A stretch of 16,132 bases of DNA from NCBI GenBank assembly GCA_964640195.1, contig CAZXIC010000021.1:1-16132 (forward strand), in the 5' to 3' direction. Numbering within the stretch: the first letter of the stretch is position 1; each line of letters starts with the position of its first letter. Source of the DNA: CAZXIC01 sp964640195 (GTDB lineage: Archaea > Iainarchaeota > Iainarchaeia > Iainarchaeales > GCA-2688035). Under the pieces are notes generated by a model. The model saw only the letters and a list, made by a program, of their open reading frames with translations. It searched no databases and had not been told where the DNA came from. Made by a program: the position numbers and the translations under genes. Positions 7,459 to 14,928 of this stretch are shown here, piece after piece.

Positions 7459-7460
7459 AC

Positions 7461-7533
7461 AGCCCCGTAGTCTAGCGGCCAAGGATACCAGGCTCTGGAC
7501 CTGGAGACCAGAGTTCGAATCTCTGCGGGGCTA
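7461..7533 (+). tRNA. tRNA-Gln (anticodon CUG)
   Basis: 73 nt, intron-less, CCA not encoded. The acceptor stem AGCCCCG pairs with CGGGGCT, discriminator A at 7533. The D stem is GTCT/GGAT with loop AGCGGCCAA. The anticodon stem CCAGG/CCTGG holds the loop CTCTGGA, giving anticodon CTG, which reads CAG (Gln). The variable loop is AGAC. The T arm CAGAG/CTCTG holds the loop TTCGAAT. All seven-, five- and five-pair stems are perfect, so the gene should be functional. It lacks a close TATA box and is flanked on both sides by partial copies of its own ends. Confidence 0.95.
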
Positions 7534-7538
7534 TTCCT

Positions 7539-7584
7539 AGCCACGCAGTTTTCAAACCGCAAGGTTTGATTCTCTGCGGGGCTA
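7539..7584 (+). repeat. tRNA-end hairpin element 3 (minihelix-like)
   Basis: AGCCACGCAG (7539-7548) pairs with CTGCGGGGCT (7574-7583) with a single A-G mismatch, followed by an A like a discriminator base. Inside, TCAAACC-GCAA-GGTTTGA (7552-7569) is a perfect 7-bp hairpin with a GNRA tetraloop. The last 16 nt plus TT (TCTCTGCGGGGCTATT at 7571-7586) copy the tRNA 3' end at 7520-7535 exactly, 51 nt away. It looks like an acceptor-arm minihelix and has no D or anticodon arm. Confidence 0.6.
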
Positions 7585-7593
7585 TTTCTTCTT

Positions 7594-7710
7594 CCCAGCT
7601 CTGCCGCCTTTCTTTTTCCCCACTCCGCGGGTTTCTTTTTTCCCAGGTTCCAGCCTTTCTTTTTCCCAGGTTCCAGCCTTTCTTTTTCCCAGGTTTTTCT
7701 TTTTCAAAGA
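7594..7710 (+). repeat. Pyrimidine-rich tandem array, about five 23-24-nt units
   Basis: Units start at 7594, 7618, 7642, 7665 and 7688. The third and fourth are near-identical CCCAGGTTCCAGCCTTTCTTTTT (23 nt, consensus position by position). The first two are diverged but keep the CCC start and the TTTCTTTTT end, and the last is truncated. Every unit ends in T5-T6. The array ends in a short hairpin with CTTTTT and AAAAAG arms (7700-7715). Because archaeal termination uses T-runs, the array may act as a serial terminator for the tRNA transcript. Confidence 0.6.
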
Positions 7711-7744
7711 AAAAGCTGGATTAGTGCATTCCTAAAATAAAGAG

Positions 7745-7753
7745 CTATTTAAA
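7745..7753 (+). promoter_or_regulatory. TATA box of the CotH operon
   Basis: CTATTTAAA is centred about 33 nt before the ATG at 7782. A start about 25 nt downstream falls near 7775, leaving a leader of only a few nucleotides. No Shine-Dalgarno sequence precedes the ATG, which fits nearly leaderless translation. Confidence 0.5.
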
Positions 7754-7781
7754 CCTTTCAGCGTGGAATTCTCTATTAAAT

Positions 7782-10532
7782 ATGAAGCTGGGGTTTACCG
7801 CAGAGATTGCGGGGAAATGGGGGAAAGCGGCGGCGGCCATCACTATAGCTGCCGTTGTTGCCGCTGTTGCACTGCTTTTTTTGGAGGCGACAAGCGCTTA
7901 CCCCAACGAAAGCCTTTTGGCAAAGGCTTTTGAAAAAGCAAAAGACGAACTGAATATTTTCAGGACAGCCACTCCGGGAAACGGCTTCATAACAGAGTAC
8001 AGCATAGTGCTGTCTGCCAACGACTTAAATTACTTCAGGTCAGCCAGCGAGATGAGCACAAAACTTGGCTACAGGCCAGAGTTTGCCTCTGATTACAAGA
8101 GAGTGCAACTCGAACACGAAGGCAAAACTTATAGTGTTGGGATGGCTCTGTACGGCGACGGCATAGAGCACTACAGGTACAACAAGAAATCCTTCAAAAT
8201 AAAGGCAGAGCGGGACGACTTTATAGACAACGGGAGAAGGCTTGACTTCATTCTGCCAAGGGAACGCATGTTCTACAACACCCTGTTCAGCGCTTACCTT
8301 GGCGAGAAACTCGGCTTGTTCATGCCGGATTATGAGATTGCGCTCGTGTACTTCAACGGCACTCCCCAAGGGCTTTACCTTGTGAGAGAAGGCTGGGACA
8401 GCTACTTTGTGGAGAGAAACCAGAAGCCTGAGCTGCTTATACTTGAGAGAAGCGAAAACTGGTGGAAGGACCACCCGAACACAGGGACAGGGTTTGACTT
8501 CAGCAGTGGTGTAACCTACCGCACAGTACACATAACCCCGTTTGACCTGGAGATAAGCAATATGGCGGAACCAGATTCAGACTTTAACGAGGAAATATTG
8601 TACAGGGTTGGGCAGCTTTTTGCTGCGGTTGAAGCAAACGAGCAGGAAAAGATGGAAACGTTTTTTGCCATGGAAGAGCTTGCAAAAGTCCTGGCATGGG
8701 CTGCTTTCCTCGGGCAGCCGCACGACCTTGCAGGAGACAACCTGCGCTTATTTTATGACACCTCAAGCGGCCTGTTCTGGCCTGTAGCAAGGACTGAAGG
8801 AGGCATTGAACCGATACAGGACAGCGAGCATGGCATTGATTGGCATCTGAGCACTGCCTATGAGCAGCCAGTGCCATTGCTGCGATATTTCTTAAGCAAC
8901 AGCGAGTTGCGCAACATGAGAAATAAGGAGATTTTCAAGGCACTGCAGGACAAGGAAGAGTTGCTGCAATACTACTATGAACTTGAGCGCAGGTACAGGA
9001 ATGCCTTCCTTTTGGACAACACCTCTGCTTGGAGGACAAGTAAGGCGGCATACTTTATGGGTCTGTCAAAGGAGAACCTGGAAAAGAACATTGCAGGGCT
9101 TGAGAAGATGTTTGCATACAGCAAGTGCTACATCAATGTTGTGCGGGAAGGCAGTGGAATCGTGATAGAGGTAATGCCTGACAGCGAGACTGCATTGCGT
9201 TTCCTTGACTTCTCACTGCAGCTTGACTTGGAGCCGGGAACTGAGGCAACACTAAGAATTTTCGATGGGAAAGGGAATCTCGTAGGCGAGGAAACGATTC
9301 CGAAAGGTAGTCCAATGCAGCTTGCTGAGCAGCTTAACAGGAACCTAATCCAGCCATTGCTGGGCGAGGAAATGCAGCCAGTTAAAACAATTTTCAGGTA
9401 CGAGGTGCTTTTTCCACCTGAAGCAGAGTTCGATATAGAATCAGTGGATGTGGAAATTGAAAACGCGGTAACAGGAAGCGAATTGAAGCAGGAAGAAATT
9501 TATTTGCGGATAGCTGACGGCACAAGCGATTACAGCGAACTGTGGAAAATGACAGAGCAAGGCTTTTTGGAAAAGTACAAAGAGCTTGCCTTTGAAAAGC
9601 AGGACAAGGAACTGCACCTGCTTGAGGGGGGATATGCTATTGAGAGGAACTTGATTATCCCAGAGAAGCTGCACATCGTGCTGGATGCCGGCGCTGACTT
9701 AAAAATTGCGGCAGGCAAATCCATTGTTTCTTACAGCGACCTTGACATAAGGGGAACAGAGGAAAAGCCTGTTGTTGTTTCAAAAATGCAGGAAGAGCCT
9801 TTTGGGGTGCTTGCTGTTATCGGCAACAGCAGGGACAGCAAAACATCAATTACGCAATTGCACATTTCCGGCGGCAGTGAAAAGTTCATCAATGGCGTTT
9901 TCTTTTCTGGTCAGCTCTCGGTTTACCATTCTGACTTGGATATGAGCGATTCGCTTGTGGAGGGAAGCGCAAGCGATGACGGCTTGAATGTTAAGTATGG
10001 CGCTGTTAGCATTGAGAACAGCATTTTCCAGAACAACAGCATTGACCAGGTTGATTTGGACTTCTGCTCTGGAACTGTGAGCAACAGCGTTTTTCAGTCA
10101 GAGCAAGTAAACGCTGGCGACGGCATTGACCTGAGCGGCAGCCCTGTTCTGGTTAAAAACAGCAGGTTCCAGGGCATGGGAGACAAGGGAATCAGCGTTG
10201 GAGAAAAAAGCTGGGTCGTTGTGCACAACAGCAGCATTGTTGACAACAATTTGGGTGCAGCTGTGAAAGACTTGTCAGAAGCGTTCTTTGTGAGGAACAC
10301 AATCAGCAACAACAACACAGCTATCTCGGCTTACCAGAAGAAGGCGCTGTTCGGAGGCGGCGATTTTTACACCTATGGAAACACTCTTGAGGGCAATGAA
10401 AGCATTTTTGTTCTTGACGACAAGTCAGGGCAGGGAAACATCGAGCTTTCAGGTTCAGAGTGGGCGCAGTTTGAGGAAGCTGTTGCGGAAAATGACATTG
10501 CAAAGCTGCAGCAGCTGCTTGCGATGGAGTGA
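7782..10532 (+). CDS. CotH-like kinase with C-terminal beta-helix, membrane-anchored
   Basis: 916 residues. An N-terminal hydrophobic segment (about 14-36) is a signal peptide or anchor. Residues about 70-450 resemble the CotH protein-kinase-like family: KKSFKIK (135-141), PQGLYLVREGW (195-205) and HDLAGDNLRLFYD followed by LFWPV (314-335). CotH proteins are atypical kinases; in Bacillus, CotH phosphorylates spore-coat proteins. Residues about 617-906 are repetitive with N-S-x-F/I and G-I/V turns, typical of a right-handed parallel beta-helix, likely the substrate- or surface-binding part. The P-W-D-x-D segment that usually follows the HDL..N motif reads PVARTEGG here, so activity is uncertain. 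It is the first gene of an operon with a VTC-domain and a DUF4956 gene, an association known from bacteria. It probably acts on the outer face of the membrane. Confidence 0.82.
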   Translation: MKLGFTAEIAGKWGKAAAAITIAAVVAAVALLFLEATSAYPNESLLAKAFEKAKDELNIFRTATPGNGFITEYSIVLSANDLNYFRSASEMSTKLGYRPEFASDYKRVQLEHEGKTYSVGMALYGDGIEHYRYNKKSFKIKAERDDFIDNGRRLDFILPRERMFYNTLFSAYLGEKLGLFMPDYEIALVYFNGTPQGLYLVREGWDSYFVERNQKPELLILERSENWWKDHPNTGTGFDFSSGVTYRTVHITPFDLEISNMAEPDSDFNEEILYRVGQLFAAVEANEQEKMETFFAMEELAKVLAWAAFLGQPHDLAGDNLRLFYDTSSGLFWPVARTEGGIEPIQDSEHGIDWHLSTAYEQPVPLLRYFLSNSELRNMRNKEIFKALQDKEELLQYYYELERRYRNAFLLDNTSAWRTSKAAYFMGLSKENLEKNIAGLEKMFAYSKCYINVVREGSGIVIEVMPDSETALRFLDFSLQLDLEPGTEATLRIFDGKGNLVGEETIPKGSPMQLAEQLNRNLIQPLLGEEMQPVKTIFRYEVLFPPEAEFDIESVDVEIENAVTGSELKQEEIYLRIADGTSDYSELWKMTEQGFLEKYKELAFEKQDKELHLLEGGYAIERNLIIPEKLHIVLDAGADLKIAAGKSIVSYSDLDIRGTEEKPVVVSKMQEEPFGVLAVIGNSRDSKTSITQLHISGGSEKFINGVFFSGQLSVYHSDLDMSDSLVEGSASDDGLNVKYGAVSIENSIFQNNSIDQVDLDFCSGTVSNSVFQSEQVNAGDGIDLSGSPVLVKNSRFQGMGDKGISVGEKSWVVVHNSSIVDNNLGAAVKDLSEAFFVRNTISNNNTAISAYQKKALFGGGDFYTYGNTLEGNESIFVLDDKSGQGNIELSGSEWAQFEEAVAENDIAKLQQLLAME

Positions 10533-10539
10533 TTGAAAA

Positions 10540-11268
10540 ATGGATGCAAGGCAGAGGGCAATTTGTTTGGGTACTTCGCTTGAGGTGCAGAGGAGTGAAG
10601 TGAAGTACTTCATAAACAAGGCAGACATGCTTGCAATGAACAACGCCCTTGGCAATGTGATGGAAAGAGACGGCCATGACAAGGGCAACGGCTACTTTAT
10701 CAGGAGCCTTTACTTTGACACGCTTGAGAACAAGGCATTTGAGGAAAAGATGATGGGAGTTGAAAGGAGAAAAAAGTACAGGCTCAGGCTGTACGACTTG
10801 GACAGCAAGGCAGTGAAATTCGAGGTAAAGAACAAGTTCAACAACAATATCGTGAAGGAAACAGCCTGGCTGAGCAGGAAGCATGCAAAGCAGCTGCAGG
10901 AAGGAAAATACGACGCGCTGCTGCGCTACGACAGTAATGTTACAAGGAAGGCTTACGCTGAATTCAAGAAATTCTGCTATAGACCTGTTGTGGCAATAGA
11001 CTATGTGAGGTCAGCGCTGTTGCATGACTTCAACAACATAAGAGTTACATTTGACAGCAATATCAGGGCAAACTCGATAGATTTAAATATCTTTAACAAA
11101 TCTCTTTTTATGAAGCCCTTGCTCAGCGAAAAGCTGGCTGTTTTGGAAATCAAATTTGACAGGTTTTTGCCTGAATGGCTTAAATCCATTATAAGGATGA
11201 GGGGCTGCAACAGCGCGATAAGCAAGTACTGCATTGGGAGGATTGACAACAGGATCGGGTGGATTTAG
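10540..11268 (+). CDS. VTC-domain protein (polyphosphate polymerase-like)
   Basis: 242 residues, the size of a lone VTC tunnel domain. In yeast Vtc4 this domain polymerises inorganic polyphosphate from ATP inside a basic tunnel. The matching features here are RSEVKYF (Lys22), the R-x-R strand YRLRLYD (Arg81, Arg83), VKFEVKNK (Lys97), RVTFDSNIR (Arg168, Arg176), VLEIKF (Glu203, Lys205) and SKY (Lys229). All the expected basic and acidic tunnel residues appear present, so catalysis is plausible. There is no SPX domain and no TM segment; the membrane part may be supplied by the DUF4956 protein encoded directly downstream. GGAGTGA, overlapping the CotH stop, lies 7 nt before the ATG. Most of the protein should be cytoplasmic. 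Confidence 0.88.
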   Translation: MDARQRAICLGTSLEVQRSEVKYFINKADMLAMNNALGNVMERDGHDKGNGYFIRSLYFDTLENKAFEEKMMGVERRKKYRLRLYDLDSKAVKFEVKNKFNNNIVKETAWLSRKHAKQLQEGKYDALLRYDSNVTRKAYAEFKKFCYRPVVAIDYVRSALLHDFNNIRVTFDSNIRANSIDLNIFNKSLFMKPLLSEKLAVLEIKFDRFLPEWLKSIIRMRGCNSAISKYCIGRIDNRIGWI

Positions 11269-11967
11269 ATGGTTGAGCAGATAACGTTCCAGAAAGTGTT
11301 TGCTGACTTCATTGCAGAGCAGGCATACGGCTTAGGCGTTAGGCTAACAATTGGGGCAGTGCTGATGAACCTGCTTGTTTCCTTCCTTACGGGTCTCTTT
11401 ATCTACTGGATCTACAAAAAGAGCTATACCGGCGTGATGTACAACAAGAACTTCAGTGTAACGCTTGTAATGACGGCAATGCTTGTTTCAGCCATCATGA
11501 TGACGATTACAGGCAACCTTGCCCTCTCGCTTGGAATGGTTGGCGCCCTTTCAATAATCAGGTTCAGGACCGCGATAAAAGACCCAAAGGACGTTACTTT
11601 CTTGTTCTGGGCTGTTTCAGTCGGAATAATCAACGGAATCGCATACTATGAGCTGTCTGTCACGCTCTCAATATTTCTGGGCATTATAATGCTTTTGATG
11701 GCGAAGAGGCTGCCATTGATTCACATGCCGTACATTCTGATGATAAAATACAGCACAATTGACGATGACAAGCTTGAAGCAATGCTGGAAAACAATTGCA
11801 GCAAATATAAGATACGGAACACAACGCTGAGTGACAACGAGGGCGAAAAGACAATTGAACTAAGGATACGGAAAGGCCAGGAAACAAAAATGCTACACGA
11901 AATAAAGGCAATGGGGGGAGTAAAAAAGGTTGTGCTGTTCACCCACGAAGGCGAACTGGCAGAATAA
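11269..11967 (+). CDS. DUF4956 membrane protein
   Basis: 232 residues. The start ATG follows the VTC stop codon with no gap, so translation is probably coupled. Hydrophobic segments lie at about 26-47, 62-81, 84-98, 109-127 and 130-145. The conserved loop GALSIIRFRTAIKDPKD (92-108) is the family hallmark. A soluble C-terminal domain (about 155-232) has an alternating beta-alpha pattern that could be ferredoxin-like. Function is unknown; the recurrent pairing with VTC domains in many genomes suggests that it forms the membrane part of a polyphosphate-related complex. Its stop is 8 nt from the stop of the convergent ATPase gene, with no terminator between them. Confidence 0.88.
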   Translation: MVEQITFQKVFADFIAEQAYGLGVRLTIGAVLMNLLVSFLTGLFIYWIYKKSYTGVMYNKNFSVTLVMTAMLVSAIMMTITGNLALSLGMVGALSIIRFRTAIKDPKDVTFLFWAVSVGIINGIAYYELSVTLSIFLGIIMLLMAKRLPLIHMPYILMIKYSTIDDDKLEAMLENNCSKYKIRNTTLSDNEGEKTIELRIRKGQETKMLHEIKAMGGVKKVVLFTHEGELAE

Positions 11968-11975
11968 ACTATTTT

Positions 11976-14636
11976 TTAGCTTGCAGGCACTAACCTCACT
12001 ATTAACTTTGTTACACCGATTGCTGCAACAGCACTGAGTGCAATGAAGAAGAGGAGTGCAAGCCACTCGCTTAGGCCAAGCCCTACTACGCCGAACAGGA
12101 CGCTGAGGGGCGAGTAAATCAGGGCAAGCTGCAGGGCAAGCGATGCTATAACTGCTGCGATAAGCCATTTGTTGCTGAACAAGCCAAGTTTTTCCTGCTG
12201 CCTTATGACAGCAATCCTCACCAGCTCTGAAAGGATTATGCCTGTGAACAGCATGGACTGCGCCAAAGCCAATCCTTGGGGAATTGCCCAAAAGAAAATT
12301 GCAAGGAGGAAAATGGTGTCAATCATGCCGATTACTGCAATTAATGCAATCACCCTTCCATTGATTACCCTCTCACTTTTCTTTTTTGGCTTCCTCCCCA
12401 TTATGTCCTTTGGCTGCGGGTCAACGCCCAATGCAAGCGCAGGCATTCCATCTGTTAGGAGGTTAATCCACAGAATCTGCGGTGCAGTCAGTGCAATGAA
12501 ACGCATAAGCGAGGCAAAAAATATGACAAGAACCTCCGCAACATTGCAGAGCAGCAGATACAAAACGAATTTCCTGATGTTTGAGAATATTGTCCTCCCT
12601 TCTGCAACCGCTTCCTGGATGGTTTTAAAGTTGTCGTCCAAGAGAATGATGTCACTGGCTTCCCTTGCAACATCTGTTCCGCGCAAGCCCATTGAGACTC
12701 CGACGTCAGCGCTATGCAATGCAGGCGCATCGTTTACTCCATCGCCGGTCATTGCAACAACGTGGTTGTTTGCCTGCAAGGCTTTGAGAATCCTTAGCTT
12801 GTGGTTTGGCGAAACCCTTGCAAAAATGTCAGTGTGCTCAACCTCCTTCCTTAGCTGTTGCTCTGTCATTGCATGAACGTTCTCTCCCAGCAGGACTTTG
12901 CTGCCAAGTCCAAGCTGGCTTGCAATCGCCTTTGCAGTCAAAGCGTTGTCGCCTGTCACCATTATGACTCTGATGCCTGCCTCCTTGCAGACTGCAATGC
13001 TCTGCTTTACCTCTTTTCTTGGCGGGTCAATCATTCCCTGCAAGCCGAGAAAAACAAGGTGTTTCTCCAAATCCTTTTTGCTGCACTTTCCGGAAACTCT
13101 CTTGAAGGCGAAGCCAAGCACCCTCAAGGCGTCTGATGCAAATACCTTGTTTTTCTGCAGAACCTCCTGCCTGGCTTTTTCTGTCAGCCTCTGGACTTTC
13201 CCAGCAACAAGGATTTTGCTGCAGTGCAGCAGCACTGTTTCCGGCGCGCCCTTCATGAAAACAAGCGCTTCCTTGCTGCCCTTCCTGTGAACTGTCAGCA
13301 TTCTCTTTTTCTCGGAAGCAAAAGGCATTTCCTCAACCCTTGGCAATTCGCTGTTCAGGCGCCTTTCGTTCAAGCCAGCTTTCCTTGCAGAAACAAGCAA
13401 TGCAATTTCCGTGGGGTCGCCGACAAACACTGCTTCGCCTTTTTCATTTGTACTGATGGCTGCATCGTTACACAAGGCACCGCAGCGCATGAGCAAATCA
13501 AATTCCCGAGGCTGAATCTCAACCTTTCCAAGGAAGAAACTGCCTTCAAGTTGGTCGCCGCCACCAGTGACCTCAACTGTTTTGCCGTTGCAAAAAAGCC
13601 TTGTAACGCTCATCCTGTTCTCTGTAAGGGTTGCAGTCTTGTCAGTGCAAATCGTGTCAACGCTGCCAAGGCCTTCAACGCTGCTGAGCTTTCTCACCAA
13701 GGCTTTCTTCCGCACCATCTTCCTTGTTCCAAGTGCAAGGCTCAGGGTCACAACAGCAGGTAAGCCTTCTGGAATTGCCGCTACTGCAAGGCTCACTGCA
13801 GCAATGAAAATAACCAACAGGCTTGCCTCGTGCAAAAAAATCTGCGTAAGTGCGACAAGTGCAATTACAATGAAAACAAGCAAGCCAAGCCTCTTGCCAA
13901 GCTGCTCCATTTCCAGGTGGAAGGGCGTTACCTTCTGTTTTCCTGTGTGAAGCCTTGCAGCAATCTTTCCGACTTCAGTGCGCAAGCCTGTTGCGGTTAC
14001 AACCGCTTTTCCCGTTCCGCTGGTAACAACAGTGTTCTTGAAAACTAGGTTGATTCTTTCAGCAAGGTTTGTTGTATCGGGCAGTGCTTTTGTCCTCTTG
14101 CTTACTGGAACGCTTTCCCCTGTGAGCAGTGACTCGTCCAGGTGCAAATTGCTTGCCTCAAACAGCCTTGCATCTGCAGGCACTTTCTCCCCAGAGCTGA
14201 GGAAGATTACATCGCCTGGAACAAGTTCAGTGGCATTGATTGAGAAGCGCTGGCCCTGCCTGAACACGATTGCATGGCTAGGGCTTAATCTCTTCAGTGC
14301 TTCCAAGCTTTTCTCTGCCTTGAACTCCTGCGTGAAGCCAAACACGCCATTTGCAAACACTATTGCAAGAATCAGGCCTGCCTCAACGTAGTGCGATTCT
14401 CTGCCTGGCAACATGCTTACGCCTATTGAAATCAGTGCTGCTGCAATCAAGACAATTACAAGGAAGTTCGAGAACTGCGAGAGAAAAATTTTAAAAGGGG
14501 AAATTCCCCTCTCAATTCGTATCTCATTCGGGCCATAGCGCTTGAGCCTCTCTCCAGCCTGCTCCCTGCCTAAGCCGCTGCTGTCTGACTCAAGCTGTGT
14601 GAAAACGTCCCTTACCTGCAGACTGTGCCAGCGCAT
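11976..14636 (-). CDS. SERCA-like Ca2+-transporting P-type ATPase (P2A)
   Basis: 886 residues from the ATG at 14636; a TTG two codons upstream is less likely. It couples ATP hydrolysis to cation export across the cytoplasmic membrane. Visible motifs are TGES (172-175), PEGLP in M4 (289-293), the phosphorylation site around Asp332, KGAPE (462-466), DPPR (537-540), TGDN (561-564), TGDGVNDAP (630-638) and ten likely TM helices. The Ca2+-site residues of SERCA have counterparts: Glu290 (M4), Asn698 and Glu701 (M5), Asn725, Thr728 and Asp729 (M6), and Glu804 (M8). This supports Ca2+ rather than H+ or heavy metals and suggests two sites. The phosphorylation motif reads DKTATLT instead of the near-invariant DKTGTLT. 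Transcribed alone, convergent with the DUF4956 gene and divergent from the surface protein. Confidence 0.93.
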   Translation of the reverse strand: MRWHSLQVRDVFTQLESDSSGLGREQAGERLKRYGPNEIRIERGISPFKIFLSQFSNFLVIVLIAAALISIGVSMLPGRESHYVEAGLILAIVFANGVFGFTQEFKAEKSLEALKRLSPSHAIVFRQGQRFSINATELVPGDVIFLSSGEKVPADARLFEASNLHLDESLLTGESVPVSKRTKALPDTTNLAERINLVFKNTVVTSGTGKAVVTATGLRTEVGKIAARLHTGKQKVTPFHLEMEQLGKRLGLLVFIVIALVALTQIFLHEASLLVIFIAAVSLAVAAIPEGLPAVVTLSLALGTRKMVRKKALVRKLSSVEGLGSVDTICTDKTATLTENRMSVTRLFCNGKTVEVTGGGDQLEGSFFLGKVEIQPREFDLLMRCGALCNDAAISTNEKGEAVFVGDPTEIALLVSARKAGLNERRLNSELPRVEEMPFASEKKRMLTVHRKGSKEALVFMKGAPETVLLHCSKILVAGKVQRLTEKARQEVLQKNKVFASDALRVLGFAFKRVSGKCSKKDLEKHLVFLGLQGMIDPPRKEVKQSIAVCKEAGIRVIMVTGDNALTAKAIASQLGLGSKVLLGENVHAMTEQQLRKEVEHTDIFARVSPNHKLRILKALQANNHVVAMTGDGVNDAPALHSADVGVSMGLRGTDVAREASDIILLDDNFKTIQEAVAEGRTIFSNIRKFVLYLLLCNVAEVLVIFFASLMRFIALTAPQILWINLLTDGMPALALGVDPQPKDIMGRKPKKKSERVINGRVIALIAVIGMIDTIFLLAIFFWAIPQGLALAQSMLFTGIILSELVRIAVIRQQEKLGLFSNKWLIAAVIASLALQLALIYSPLSVLFGVVGLGLSEWLALLFFIALSAVAAIGVTKLIVRLVPAS

Positions 14637-14676
14637 CAGCAAAAACCCGCTGCATCAGAATTAGTTTATTGAGGCT

Positions 14677-14686
14677 ATTAAATTTT
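14677..14686 (-). promoter_or_regulatory. Probable TATA box of the ATPase gene
   Basis: Read on the minus strand, AAATTTAATA lies about 45 nt before the ATG at 14636. A start about 25 nt downstream leaves a leader near 20 nt. There is no clear Shine-Dalgarno sequence before the ATG. Confidence 0.35.
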
Positions 14687-14726
14687 TTGGTTGGGTTGAA
14701 AGCAGCTGCAAAGAAAAAAATGCAGA

Positions 14727-14786
14727 TTCCTTCCAAAAAGGAACAATTTTAACCAAAAACAGCAAACTTCTGCCTCCAAGGCGGAA
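14727..14786. other. Two small hairpins in the divergent intergenic region
   Basis: TTCCTT-CCAAA-AAGGAA (14727-14743) is a 6-bp hairpin. TTCTGCCT-CCA-AGGCGGAA (14768-14786) is an 8-bp hairpin with one T-G pair. No reading frame covers them and they are not followed by T-runs, so they are not obvious terminators. The rest of the 351-nt gap holds the promoters and leader hairpin listed separately. Confidence 0.3.
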
Positions 14787-14845
14787 ATTGCCCTTCATTG
14801 CAAGTTACGCAAAATTTCTCTGCCCGAAAAGCAAAAAAAATGCAA

Positions 14846-14862
14846 GGGAAAGTTTTTATATA
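14846..14862 (+). promoter_or_regulatory. Upstream BRE/TATA promoter, copy 1
   Basis: GGGAAAGTTTTTATATA is a strong archaeal BRE plus TATA combination. It is repeated without change 45 nt downstream. From here transcription would start near 14885, giving a leader of about 100 nt to the GTG at 14988. Confidence 0.6.
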
Positions 14863-14890
14863 GAAGTAATTTGTTGTATAAAAAACTCAG

Positions 14891-14907
14891 GGGAAAGTTT
14901 TTATATA
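14891..14907 (+). promoter_or_regulatory. BRE/TATA promoter, copy 2
   Basis: This is an exact 17-bp repeat of copy 1. The predicted start lies near 14928-14932, at the left edge of the leader hairpin 14929-14950, giving a leader of about 58 nt. It is the better placed of the two promoters for the surface-protein gene. Confidence 0.65.
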
Positions 14908-14928
14908 AGATTGGTGTTTGTACTATAA

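Noticed and set aside
7520..7586. Duplicated tRNA 3' end as an integration (attL/attR) site
   Set aside because: The copies are only 51 nt apart, no integrase gene is present, and the copied end is part of a hairpin element. Similar copies of the 5' end upstream do not fit the usual integration model.
7594..7710. CRISPR array
   Set aside because: The units are directly adjacent with no spacers, pyrimidine-rich and degenerate, and no cas gene is nearby.
12169..12876. A 235-codon plus-strand frame opposite the ATPase
   Set aside because: The minus-strand frame contains every P-type ATPase motif. The plus-strand translation is a compositional mirror.
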